Assembly: GCA_900549525.1 (NCBI GenBank)
Contig: UWSJ01000006.1
Span: 1 to 36,657, forward strand
Direction of reading: 5' to 3'
Source: an uncultured Coriobacteriaceae bacterium
Lineage (GTDB): Bacteria; Actinomycetota; Coriobacteriia; Coriobacteriales; Atopobiaceae
Length of the DNA stretch: 36,657 bases
Part shown: positions 1 through 8,338 of the stretch, piece by piece
How positions within the stretch are numbered: the first letter of the stretch is position 1
Layout of the letters: the number at the start of each line of letters is the position of its first letter
Made by a program: the position numbers and the translations under genes
The notes under the pieces: generated by a model
The model's input: the letters and a program-made list of their open reading frames with translations, nothing else
What the model was told of the DNA's origin: nothing
The model's database searches: none

Positions 1-63
1 AGGGGATAGAGCACCGCTCTCCTAAAGCGGGTGTCGTGCGTTCGAATCGCACCGGAGGCACCA
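1..63 (+). tRNA. tRNA-Arg (anticodon CCT), 5' end outside window
   Basis: The 3' part of a tRNA is visible. The anticodon stem is 14-18 paired with 26-30 (CCGCT/AGCGG). The seven-base loop 19-25 places anticodon CCT at 21-23, reading AGG arginine codons. The variable loop is 31-35. The T arm is GTGCG-TTCGAAT-CGCAC at 36-52. The 3' acceptor strand is 53-59, the discriminator base A60, and an encoded CCA is at 61-63. The 5' acceptor strand and most of the D arm lie before the window. Confidence 0.93.
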
Positions 64-72
64 GAAAAAAAC

Positions 73-108
73 AGCAGCTCGGAGCCCATGTGGTTTCGGG
101 CTGCTTTT
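73..108 (+). terminator. Rho-independent terminator of the tRNA-Arg gene
   Basis: Nine-pair stem with one G-T wobble: AGCAGCTCG at 73-81 pairs with CGGGCTGCT at 97-105. The loop is 15 nt and a short T run follows at 105-108. It begins 10 nt after the tRNA CCA and points the same way. Confidence 0.75.
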
Positions 109-204
109 GGTTTGAGGCTATTTTGCGGCCGTTGGTGGAACTATCGGAGAGCGCTGTGCGCGGTTGCCTGAATTGTCTCGACCAATTGCTGCCAACGACG
201 CATG

Positions 205-237
205 GAAAAGCGCCCCGACCGCGAAGGCCGGGGCGCT
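205..237 (-). terminator. Rho-independent terminator of the pknB cluster
   Basis: A perfect nine-pair GC-rich stem: AGCGCCCCG at 209-217 pairs with CGGGGCGCT at 229-237. The A run at 205-209 reads as a T run on the minus strand immediately after the stem. The orientation fits termination of minus-strand transcription from pknB, whose stop codon is about 90 nt upstream. Confidence 0.85.
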
Positions 238-324
238 CGGTGACATGCGTAATGCCAGGGCTATTCGCCAGTCGCTAACCTCGGGTTCGCTGGCATTGGA
301 TTAACCGTAGACGCATGACGTCGT

Positions 325-2205
325 CTAGTCGTTCGAGTTGCTCTGCTTGTTGGAACTACTCGACCCGTTCGAACTGTTCGAGCTGCCGCTCGAGGAGCCA
401 CTCGTCGACGCGCTCGAGTGGTTGGAGGAAGAGCTTGACGTGCTTGCCGACGTGGTTGCTGCCGTGGTGGTGGCGGGCTTGGGCTCGGAGCCCTTGGAGA
501 CGACGAGCGTAATCGTGGTGTTCTTGCTCTGCGTGCCCGTCGGACTCTGACGGATGACGTAGCCCTTCGCCACGGAGTCGCTGTACTCCGTCTGGCTGTC
601 GTCGATGGACGTGAAGCCGTTGTTGTTGAGGTCGGACTTGGCGCTGTTGAGCTCCTGGCCGGCATGGTTGCCGGCGTCTGCCGTACCGACGCCCTTGGAG
701 ACGTGGTACGTGATGGAGTCGCCCTCCTTGGCGATACTGCCAGCCGACTGGTCCTGGGAGGCGATCTTGCCAGACTCGACGTTCTGATCCTCCACGCTGT
801 TACCGGCGACCGGGGTCAGCCCGAGGCTCTTGAGCAGGCTGTTTGCGTCTTCGGGCGTCCTGCCCTTGAGGTTTGGCACCGTCACGTCTGCCGCGGGCTT
901 CTGACCCTGCGAGACGGTGAGCGTGACGGTCGACCCCCGTGGTTTGAGCGCGCCCTGCGTGGGATCCTGGTCGATGACGTTGCCCTCGGCGACCGTGTCG
1001 CTGTAGTCCTGCTTCACCGTGACCTGGAAGAAGTCGGCGCTGCCGCCCGCCTTCTCGATGGCGGCCTTTGCGTCATCCTCGGACATGCCGATGACGTAGG
1101 GCACTTCCTTCTCGCCGGGCTCTGCCGTGAGGGTCGTGTAGGCGCCGATGGCGAGGGCAATGGCGGCGATAACGGCGATGACGGCGGCAATAATCTTGCC
1201 GTGAGACTTCTTGGGCGGCTCGGCAGGCTGCATCTGGTGCTGCGGGCCGGGCTGCACGGTGGCGATGCGACCCGTCTGGGACACCGGCGGCACGGCCGCG
1301 CGTCGCATGGTCTGCGTGCGATCGCCACGGTTCATTGCCGTGGTGGGCGCGGCGCTTATGAGCGACGTCGCCTCGCCGAGGTTCACGATGCGGCCCGCGA
1401 GGTAGTCGTTGAGGACGCGGCGAAGCTCGTCGGCCGTCTGGAAGCGGTCGGCCGGGTTCTTCTGCATGCACTTGAGGATGATGCCCTCAAGCGTGGCGTC
1501 GACGTTGGGGTTGAGCTTGCTGGGCGGAACCGGCTGCTCGTTGACCTGCTTGAGCGCGACGGAGATGGCGTCGTCTCCGTCGAAGGGCACCTTGCCGGTC
1601 GCGGCCTCGTACATGACGATGCCAAGCGAGTAGAGGTCGGACGTGGGGCCAAGCTCCTTGCCCTGCGTCTGCTCGGGGGAGACGTAGTGCGCGGTGCCAA
1701 GCACCGAGTTGTCGGCCGTGAGATGGCTGTTCTTGGCCCGCGCGATGCCGAAGTCCATCACCTTGATGTTGCCGTCGGGCTGCACCATGATGTTCTGCGG
1801 CTTGATGTCGCGGTGGATGATGTCGTGCTTGTGGGCAACGGAGAGCGCCTGGCAGATCTGGGAGCCGATCTGGGCCACCTTGCGGCAGTCGAGCGCGCCG
1901 TGCTTGCGGATGCCGCTCTTGAGGTCGGTGCCGCGCAGGTACTCCATGATGATGTAGTAGGTGTCGCCGTCCTTGCCCCAGTCGTACACGCCCACGATGT
2001 AGGGGCTCTGAAGCGCAGCGGCTGCCTGGGCCTCCTGCTTGAAGCGGGCGGCGAACGACGGGTCGGCCGCGTACTGGGGCAGCATGGTCTTGATGGCTAC
2101 GGTGCGCCCCAATACCTCGTCGAGGCCGCGGTACACGGTCGCCATGCCGCCGATGCCAATCTTGTCCTGGACGGCGTAGCGACCGCCGAGAACCCTATCT
2201 GCCAT
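325..2205 (-). CDS. pknB: PASTA-domain Ser/Thr protein kinase PknB
   Basis: Membrane kinase expected to sense peptidoglycan or lipid II and phosphorylate cell-wall and division proteins on Ser/Thr. The 626-residue product has a Gly-rich loop at 16-25, catalytic Lys39, HRD at 131-133 and DFG at 151-153. It has one membrane helix at about 338-358, then three extracellular repeats at about 366-434, 440-505 and 510-572. The first two are clear PASTA domains (VPYVIG and VPNLKG starts); the third is divergent at its start. Residues 573-626 form an unusual Thr/Ser/Asn-rich tail. The ATG at 2205 is preceded by GGGAG at good spacing. It is the last gene of a cluster ordered as in mycobacteria, 129 nt after the SEDS-PBP fusion, and a terminator follows. 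Confidence 0.95.
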   Translation of the reverse strand: MADRVLGGRYAVQDKIGIGGMATVYRGLDEVLGRTVAIKTMLPQYAADPSFAARFKQEAQAAAALQSPYIVGVYDWGKDGDTYYIIMEYLRGTDLKSGIRKHGALDCRKVAQIGSQICQALSVAHKHDIIHRDIKPQNIMVQPDGNIKVMDFGIARAKNSHLTADNSVLGTAHYVSPEQTQGKELGPTSDLYSLGIVMYEAATGKVPFDGDDAISVALKQVNEQPVPPSKLNPNVDATLEGIILKCMQKNPADRFQTADELRRVLNDYLAGRIVNLGEATSLISAAPTTAMNRGDRTQTMRRAAVPPVSQTGRIATVQPGPQHQMQPAEPPKKSHGKIIAAVIAVIAAIALAIGAYTTLTAEPGEKEVPYVIGMSEDDAKAAIEKAGGSADFFQVTVKQDYSDTVAEGNVIDQDPTQGALKPRGSTVTLTVSQGQKPAADVTVPNLKGRTPEDANSLLKSLGLTPVAGNSVEDQNVESGKIASQDQSAGSIAKEGDSITYHVSKGVGTADAGNHAGQELNSAKSDLNNNGFTSIDDSQTEYSDSVAKGYVIRQSPTGTQSKNTTITLVVSKGSEPKPATTTAATTSASTSSSSSNHSSASTSGSSSGSSNSSNGSSSSNKQSNSND

Positions 2206-2334
2206 GCTGTGCTCCCATCACGTTCTCGCGCCAGCCGGCGCGTTGCATACGCATCTTCCCCCGTACAGACCTTCCGCAATCTCGAGACCGGGGAATCTCG
2301 TCGCGGGGCAACCTGCCCTGTCTCATGCGGCCGG

Positions 2335-5223
2335 TCATGAGTTCGACCCGGAGTCTCCGCCCGACGCCTGCGCGTTGAGCGATTTGGAGAGCAGCTGGCC
2401 CGCAAGCTTCGTGGCCAGGCCCGCCGTGTCCTCGCCCTGCTCGCCCTCCACGCAGATGGAGATGGCGAGCGTGGGGTTGTCGTAGGGAGCGAAGCCCACG
2501 AACAGCGAGTTGACCCTGCCGCCCGCGACCTCGGCCGTTCCGGTTTTGCCGGCGACGCGCGCGCCCTTGACCTTCGCGTAGACGCCGCTGCCGTTCTCGA
2601 CCACCTCGAGCATGGCCTCCTTGACCTGGTTGGCCGTGTCGGGCGAGACGGCTTGGCCGAGACTCTTGGGCTGCGTTGTGGAGGTGGTGACGCCCTCGGG
2701 CGAGAGGACGTGGTCGACGACGTAAGGGTTCATGGCCACACCGCCATTGGCGATGGCCGCGGCCACGACGGCGTTCTGCATGACGGTGGTCTGCGGGCCT
2801 GCCGGGCTTGCGTGCTGGCCGACGGGCTGGCCTGCGCCCGCCCAGGCCGTCTCCCACTCCGTCATCTCGGAGGGGTTGGGCATGAGCGAGGCCTTGGTGT
2901 CGAAGTCCTGACCAAGGGTGGTGCCGTAACCGAAGGCGTTGGCGTACTTGACGAGGTTGTTGGGGCCCACCTTGACGGCGATCTGGCCGTAGGCCGTGTT
3001 GGCCGAGTGGGCGAAGGCCTCGCGGAGGTTCGTGGTGCCAAACTGCTCGCCCGCGTAGTTGGAGACGCTGGCCCCTCCGATGTCTATGCTGGAGGGGGCC
3101 GTCACCGAGCTGTCGAGCGTGTAGGCTCTCGTGTCGAGCGCGGCGGAGAGCGTCACGATCTTGAACGTGGATCCCGGCGTGTAGAGCGACTGCGTGGAGC
3201 GGTCGACGAGCGCCCCTGTGGAGTCGCCCTGCATGAGCTGGGAGATGTTGTTGTAGTCGTAGGTGGGTGAGGACGCCTTGGCGAGTACGGCACCCGTCTT
3301 GGGGTCGAGCACGACAATGGCCCCGGCGTGTCCGGCGAGCGTCTCCTCGGCGGCCTGCTGAATCTGCGAGTTGATGGTGAGCACCACCGTGGAGCCCGCC
3401 TGCTCGATGCCCGCGAGCGAGTAGAGGGCGTTCTGCCATGTGGAGTAGTCGGCCCGCCCCGTGAGCTCCTCGTTCATCGTGGCCTCGACGCCAGTGGCCC
3501 CGTACTGCGTGGAGAGGTAGCCCACGGTATGAGCGGCGAGCGAACCCTGCGGGTAGGTGCGCACGTAGGTGCCGTCGGCCTGCTTGAGCGACTCGGCGAG
3601 CGTCACGCCGTCGGACGTGATGATGGAGCCGCGCTGCACGTAGGCGCTCCTGCGGATGGTGTGGTTGTTGTTGGGCAGCGACCGGTAGTAGTCGGCCTTG
3701 ATGACCTGCACGTACGTGAGGTTGGCGATAAGCATCGAGAAGAGCAGCGCGAAGAAGGTCACGAGCACTGTGAGGCGGTGGCCCAGCGCGACGCGTCCCA
3801 GCACGCCGCCCTCGGGCGTCACGAGGCCAAAGTGCGCGCGAGCGTGCTTGCCCTGGACGACGGGGATAGCTCCGGTCTTGCTGGGGGCGATGAGCGGGGA
3901 GGGCGTGGTGGAGGTGCCGTCGCCATCGGGGAGCTGGGCGCGCCCGGTGCCCTCGTCGCCCGCGCGGAGCAGCAGGGCCACGATGATGAAGCTCGAAAGC
4001 AGCGACGAGCCGCCCTGGCTCATGAACGGCAGGGTGACGCCGGTGAGGGGCAGCAGGCGCGTGACGCCGCCCACGATGAGGAAGGCCTGGAATGACAGGG
4101 ACACCGTGAGGCCCACCGCCGTGAAGGCGCTCATGTCGCTCTTGGCGCGAGCCGCCGTGGTGAAGCCGCGCACGGCGAGCAGCATGAAGAGGATGAGGAC
4201 GGCCGACCCGCCAAGCAGGCCCATCTCCTCGCCGATGGCGGAGAAGATGAAGTCGCTGGCCACGACCGGGATGAGCTTGGGGAGACCCTTGCCGATGCCC
4301 TCGCCCACAAGCCCTCCGTCGGCGAGCGAGTAGAGCGACTGGACGATCTGGAGGCCCGAGCCGGAGGGGTCCCGGAAGGGGTCGAGCCAGATCTGTACGC
4401 GCACGCGTACGTGGGCGAAGAAGTGATAGCAGAAGACGCCGCCGAGGGCGAGCAGGCCCACGGCCACCACGACGTAGCTCACGCGGCCCGTGGCGGTGTA
4501 GATCATGACCACGAAGAGCGTGAAGAAGAGCAGGGCGCTGCCGAGGTCGGTCTCGAAGACGACGACGAGCAGGCTCATGCCCCACATGACGAACATCGGC
4601 GCGAGCATGCGCAGACGCGGCAGGGTGAGCGGCCCCACCTTGTGCGACGAGGCCGAGAGCAGCTCGCGGTTCTCGGCGAGGTAGGCGGCGAGGAACAGGA
4701 CGATGAGGATCTTCGCGAGCTCGCCGGGCTGGAAGGAGAAGCTGCCGACGATGATCCAGAGCTTGGAGCCGTAAATCTCGGTACCGATGAGCATCGGGAG
4801 CAGCAGCAGAGCCACGCCGGCGAGGCCGATCGTGAACTTGTAGTCTGCGAGACGGTCGAGGTTTGGCACGACGATGAGAGTGCCTATCATGGCCGCGACC
4901 GAGACGAAGAGCCAGATCACCTGCCCGATCGCCGCCGACGGGTCGTCGTTGGTGAGGCGCGTCACGAACGAGATGCCGATGCCCGAGAGCACGAACACGA
5001 TGGGCAAGATCGCCGGATCGGCACCGGGTGCGAGAAAGCGCACCGCGATGTGGGCCACGACGAAGGCAACGATGAGGGAGATGGGGACGGCGAGCGTCTG
5101 CGCCGTGAGCTGAGCTCCGGTGTTGATGACGTAGAGGGAGTAGATGAGCAGCACCGGGATGGCTCCGGCGACGAGCAGGAGCAGCTCGGTGGTGCGGCGA
5201 GATCCGCCGTGCGCGCGTGCCAT
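2335..5223 (-). CDS. Fused SEDS glycosyltransferase (FtsW/RodA) and class B penicillin-binding protein
   Basis: Peptidoglycan synthase carrying both polymerase and transpeptidase in one 962-residue chain. About residues 1-425 are a polytopic SEDS domain containing SDFIFSAIGEE, whose Asp324 aligns with the essential SEDS aspartate. A Pro/Thr/Gly-rich linker leads to a new membrane helix at about 484-508 and a class B PBP ectodomain. Its active-site motifs are STFK (Ser685, Lys688), SAN (740-742) and KTG (893-895). The ATG at 5223 was chosen because GGGAGGAG lies just upstream and the pstP stop is 2 nt away; the reading frame continues further upstream but only inside pstP. Length equals mycobacterial RodA plus PbpA, so this is a clean fusion of adjacent genes. 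Both halves look intact. Confidence 0.93.
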   Translation of the reverse strand: MARAHGGSRRTTELLLLVAGAIPVLLIYSLYVINTGAQLTAQTLAVPISLIVAFVVAHIAVRFLAPGADPAILPIVFVLSGIGISFVTRLTNDDPSAAIGQVIWLFVSVAAMIGTLIVVPNLDRLADYKFTIGLAGVALLLLPMLIGTEIYGSKLWIIVGSFSFQPGELAKILIVLFLAAYLAENRELLSASSHKVGPLTLPRLRMLAPMFVMWGMSLLVVVFETDLGSALLFFTLFVVMIYTATGRVSYVVVAVGLLALGGVFCYHFFAHVRVRVQIWLDPFRDPSGSGLQIVQSLYSLADGGLVGEGIGKGLPKLIPVVASDFIFSAIGEEMGLLGGSAVLILFMLLAVRGFTTAARAKSDMSAFTAVGLTVSLSFQAFLIVGGVTRLLPLTGVTLPFMSQGGSSLLSSFIIVALLLRAGDEGTGRAQLPDGDGTSTTPSPLIAPSKTGAIPVVQGKHARAHFGLVTPEGGVLGRVALGHRLTVLVTFFALLFSMLIANLTYVQVIKADYYRSLPNNNHTIRRSAYVQRGSIITSDGVTLAESLKQADGTYVRTYPQGSLAAHTVGYLSTQYGATGVEATMNEELTGRADYSTWQNALYSLAGIEQAGSTVVLTINSQIQQAAEETLAGHAGAIVVLDPKTGAVLAKASSPTYDYNNISQLMQGDSTGALVDRSTQSLYTPGSTFKIVTLSAALDTRAYTLDSSVTAPSSIDIGGASVSNYAGEQFGTTNLREAFAHSANTAYGQIAVKVGPNNLVKYANAFGYGTTLGQDFDTKASLMPNPSEMTEWETAWAGAGQPVGQHASPAGPQTTVMQNAVVAAAIANGGVAMNPYVVDHVLSPEGVTTSTTQPKSLGQAVSPDTANQVKEAMLEVVENGSGVYAKVKGARVAGKTGTAEVAGGRVNSLFVGFAPYDNPTLAISICVEGEQGEDTAGLATKLAGQLLSKSLNAQASGGDSGSNS

Positions 5224-5225
5224 GG

Positions 5226-6623
5226 TTACGCTCCTCCCTGGGTGGTCGTCGTGGGTGCCTGCGGCGCGGGGCTGCTGGTTGCCGCCGCGCTTGTGGTGGC
5301 GGGGCTTGCTGCGGTTGCGGCGTCGGGGCCTGCAGCGCCCCGGGCGTCGCCCACGGCCCCGTCCGAGCTTTCGGACTGGGCGCCGTTGGCGGTCTGCTGC
5401 GCCTTGGCCTTCTCCGTCGCAATCTGCTCTTCGTAAGCGCTCACGGTGCTGCGGGCCTTGTCGAGGCTCGAGACCGTGATGCCCGAGGCGAGCTGATGCT
5501 GCGTCGACTCGGGGAGGTCGGCGATGCTCACCTCGCTGGCCTCCTCGAGGTGCGAGAGCTGGATGCCGAGAATCTGGCCGTGGACGCCGCGGTAGATGCC
5601 AACGTTGCCGGCGTACGAGCCCACGTACCACGAGTTGTGGACGATGAGGGCCAGAGCGGCAACGACCACGGCGACCACGGCCGCCAGTGCGATGAGCCAG
5701 CCCACCACAGCGCGCGTGCGGGCACGACGACGCTCTTCCTCACGGCCGTCGCTCACCACGTCGACGACGATGACGGTGACGTTGTCATGGGCGCCCTCGG
5801 AGAGCGTGGCGCGAACGAGCGCGTCGACGCACTCGCTTGACGTTGCGGTCGAGACGGCAACGGACTCGATGGTGCTGTCGGGAACCATCGAGGAAAGGCC
5901 GTCGGAGCAGACGATGATGCGGTCGCCGCGCTCGACGTCGAGCGTGAAGTGGTCGGCGTACATGTCGGGGTCGGAACCGAGCGCACGCGTGATGATGGAG
6001 CGGTTGGGATGGACGCGTGCCTCGTCGGCAGTAATCTCGCCTGCGTCGACGAGCTCCTCCACGTAGGAATGGTCGTGGGTGACGCGCACCATGGTGCCCG
6101 CGCGCAGCAGGTAAATGCGCGAGTCGCCCACGTGCGCGACGGCCATCTTCGTGCCGTCGATGATGCAGCAGCTTGCGGTGCATCCCATGCCAGGCTTGCC
6201 CTCGCCGGTCTCGGCGCCGCGGATGACGGCCTCGTTGGCTGCCTCGACGGCGGCCCCTAGCAGAGCGTCGTCGGCCGTCGAAGGCGCATGCGAGGCGATG
6301 GCGCGCACGGCGATGGAGCTTGCCACCTCTCCGGCGGCGTGTCCGCCCATGCCGTCGCAGACGCCAAAGAGCGGGTTGCGCACGAGGTAGGAGTCCTCGT
6401 TGTGTCCGCGCACGAGGCCCACGTCGGTGCGTGCCGCCCATGACAGGCGCGTGTCGCTGCCCATCTCGACGTTTGAGTCGGGGCGCGAGTCGAGATCGAC
6501 GGCTTCGTGCATGCCGTGCCGGGCCTCGTCGTAGTCGCCCTCGACCATGGGAACGAGGGGGATGGGGCCGGTTGCCTCGAGATCCTCATCTGTGTCTGGT
6601 GCCTTGCCCTGGGGATCGCTCAT
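5226..6623 (-). CDS. pstP: Membrane PP2C-type Ser/Thr phosphatase PstP
   Basis: Metal-dependent phosphatase that reverses phosphorylation by the neighbouring kinases. In the 465-residue product the PP2C domain spans about 55-292. Its signature acidic motifs are NED (Asp77), CDGMGGHAAGE (Asp90), GDSR (Asp167), CSDG (Asp241) and HDN (Asp280). One membrane helix follows at about 306-328. The extracellular segment 330-400 resembles the PstP ectodomain (GIYRGV motif), and the tail is rich in Ala/Ser/Thr/Pro. Its ATG overlaps the fhaB stop by 4 nt (ATGA), and its stop is 2 nt from the SEDS-PBP start, so translation of the three genes is coupled. All metal-binding residues expected for the family are present. 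Confidence 0.95.
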   Translation of the reverse strand: MSDPQGKAPDTDEDLEATGPIPLVPMVEGDYDEARHGMHEAVDLDSRPDSNVEMGSDTRLSWAARTDVGLVRGHNEDSYLVRNPLFGVCDGMGGHAAGEVASSIAVRAIASHAPSTADDALLGAAVEAANEAVIRGAETGEGKPGMGCTASCCIIDGTKMAVAHVGDSRIYLLRAGTMVRVTHDHSYVEELVDAGEITADEARVHPNRSIITRALGSDPDMYADHFTLDVERGDRIIVCSDGLSSMVPDSTIESVAVSTATSSECVDALVRATLSEGAHDNVTVIVVDVVSDGREEERRRARTRAVVGWLIALAAVVAVVVAALALIVHNSWYVGSYAGNVGIYRGVHGQILGIQLSHLEEASEVSIADLPESTQHQLASGITVSSLDKARSTVSAYEEQIATEKAKAQQTANGAQSESSDGAVGDARGAAGPDAATAASPATTSAAATSSPAPQAPTTTTQGGA

Positions 6624-7036
6624 CGGCGGCTCACCCTCATGACCACGTCTCCTACCTGCACCTCGTCACCGTCGCGCAGCGTGACGGGCTCGGTGATGGG
6701 GTGGCCGTTCACGAGCGTGCCGTTGGTGGAGTTGAGATCCTCGAGTACGAGCGCCGGCCCCTGCAGGGTGAAGCGCGCGTGCGTGGCCGAGACGAATGGC
6801 TCAGAGATGACGATGTCACTCGACGGCGAGCGACCCACCACCACCGGGCCGAGCATGTCGACGTGCAAGCCGCGAAGGTTGCGCGGGCCCTTGTCGACGT
6901 CGACGCACCAGATGGCCGGATCTTTGCGCTGACCCTTCACGAGGCCGATGCCGGTGCGCATGACCACGATGAGGAACAGGTAGAGGATTACGACGAGGGC
7001 GATGCGTCCGATGAACAGGACGAGCTCGATCATCAT
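6620..7036 (-). CDS. fhaB: Membrane-anchored FHA-domain protein FhaB
   Basis: Phospho-Thr reader of the PknB pathway; mycobacterial FhaB (FipA) supports division. The 138-residue product has an N-terminal membrane helix at about 4-26 and a cytosolic FHA domain at about 60-135. FHA hallmarks are GRSPSSDI near 68, Ser/His at about 83-86 and NSTNGT at 102-107. Two consecutive ATG codons are possible starts (7036 or 7033). The gene begins 2 nt after the fhaA stop and overlaps pstP by 4 nt, the mycobacterial arrangement. Confidence 0.93.
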   Translation of the reverse strand: MMIELVLFIGRIALVVILYLFLIVVMRTGIGLVKGQRKDPAIWCVDVDKGPRNLRGLHVDMLGPVVVGRSPSSDIVISEPFVSATHARFTLQGPALVLEDLNSTNGTLVNGHPITEPVTLRDGDEVQVGDVVMRVSRR

Positions 7037-7038
7037 CC

Positions 7039-8337
7039 CTAGTTCTCCCGGAACTCGAGGTTGGTGAGGCCGAGCGTGATGAGGTCGCCGTCACGCAGGA
7101 TGCACTCGTCGACGTCCACGTCGTTCACGAGCGTGCCGTTGGTGGAGTTGAGGTCGCGGATGTGCCACGACTGACCGTCGTAGGAGAGCTCGGCGTGGCT
7201 GCGCGACACGTTGGGGTCGTGCAGGACGATGCCGCCGGGCGTGCGCTCGCGGCCGACCGTGGTGCGCGGCTCGGTGCCGGTGTAGGTGCGGCCGCTCTGG
7301 CGGTCGATGAGCAGGCAGGTGGCCTTGCGCGCCGGCGGCGCGGAGACGGGCTGGGCAGTGCGGACGGTGCGGGGCTCGCTAGCTTCGGTCTCCTGTCGGG
7401 GCTGTGGCGCGGCCACGGGCTCCGGGCTCACCTCGGGCACCGAGAAGCGCGGCGCACGGTGAGGCGCGGCTCCGGCGGCGGAAGCAGCGCCTGCGGCTAC
7501 CGGGACGGCGGCGCTGGGCACGGCCGCCGTCCCGGCACGCGGGGCGGCCGCTGCGGGCTCGGGGGCCCGCGCCGCGCTGAACGGAGGCTCAAAGCCTGCA
7601 GGCTGCGAGGGAGCCGCATAGCCGGGAGCCGCAGGCTGAGCGGGCGCGGCGTAACCTGCCTGCGCGGGCTGGCTACCCACAAGCGGAACGTTCTCGTAGC
7701 GACGCGCGGCGGCCCCGCGTGCGGCCTCCTCGGCGTCGAAGACCGCCTCCTGCGGCAGCACGTCAAGCCCCGCCTCCATGCCACCAAGCGGCTGGGACGA
7801 GACGGAGAGCGGGCCCGCCGGCACCTGCGCCTGGGGCTGGATCACGGACGGCTGGGGAACGGGACGCATGCGGCTCGAACCCTGGGACGCCGCGCCGCCG
7901 AGGCCTCCGTCGAGCGAAGAGTCGGCACCGAGGAAGCGGGCCTCCTCCTCGCGTAGGCGGTTCAGGGTCTGGGCGTCGACGTTCTCGGCGAAGACCGAGA
8001 AGCGACCGCTCTTAAGCGACGGGTCGGCCATGAAGCGCACGACCGGCCTGCCCACGAAGACGTAGCCCTTGCCCTGCGCTTGGCCCTCGATGAACTGGGC
8101 CGTCTCGTTGCAGAGCTGCTGGTAGAGAGGCCGCATTAGCATGTCGTCCTCGCTCGAGACGAGGATGGTGTAGAGCGCGGGCGCCGTGTCGACGCCGTTG
8201 ATGACGAAGGTCTCCGCCTCCATCTCGCGCGCGGCCTTCTTGGCGAGCTTCTTGAAGGAGAACGGGGCGACAAGGCCCTGGGACGTGGCCCCGAAGAGCC
8301 CTCCGATCCGCTGCTCGAAGACGTTTAGAAAGTTCAC
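7039..8337 (-). CDS. fhaA: FHA-domain protein FhaA with N-terminal DUF3662 domain
   Basis: Phospho-Thr binding adaptor of the cell-wall kinase pathway; mycobacterial FhaA binds phosphorylated MviN/MurJ. Domains of the roughly 432-residue product are a DUF3662/FhaA N-terminal domain at about 1-125, a long Ala/Pro-rich linker, and a C-terminal FHA domain (GRERTPGG, SRSH, NSTNGT). I prefer the GTG start at 8337 because GGGAGG lies 9 nt upstream. The alternative TTG at 8346 would begin directly against that ribosome site, add three residues and overlap the kinase gene. No GTTLL motif is present in the linker. Confidence 0.9.
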   Translation of the reverse strand: MNFLNVFEQRIGGLFGATSQGLVAPFSFKKLAKKAAREMEAETFVINGVDTAPALYTILVSSEDDMLMRPLYQQLCNETAQFIEGQAQGKGYVFVGRPVVRFMADPSLKSGRFSVFAENVDAQTLNRLREEEARFLGADSSLDGGLGGAASQGSSRMRPVPQPSVIQPQAQVPAGPLSVSSQPLGGMEAGLDVLPQEAVFDAEEAARGAAARRYENVPLVGSQPAQAGYAAPAQPAAPGYAAPSQPAGFEPPFSAARAPEPAAAAPRAGTAAVPSAAVPVAAGAASAAGAAPHRAPRFSVPEVSPEPVAAPQPRQETEASEPRTVRTAQPVSAPPARKATCLLIDRQSGRTYTGTEPRTTVGRERTPGGIVLHDPNVSRSHAELSYDGQSWHIRDLNSTNGTLVNDVDVDECILRDGDLITLGLTNLEFREN

Positions 8338-8338
8338 G

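Noticed and set aside
664..2340. Plus-strand open frame of 558 codons opposite pknB
   Set aside because: Antisense shadow; pknB has intact catalytic and PASTA motifs and a ribosome site, this frame has neither a family pattern nor a plausible ribosome site.
2195..5422. Minus-strand frame of 1075 codons overlapping the SEDS-PBP gene
   Set aside because: Out-of-frame shadow, extremely Arg/His/Pro-rich, no membrane helices where the real frame has ten or more.
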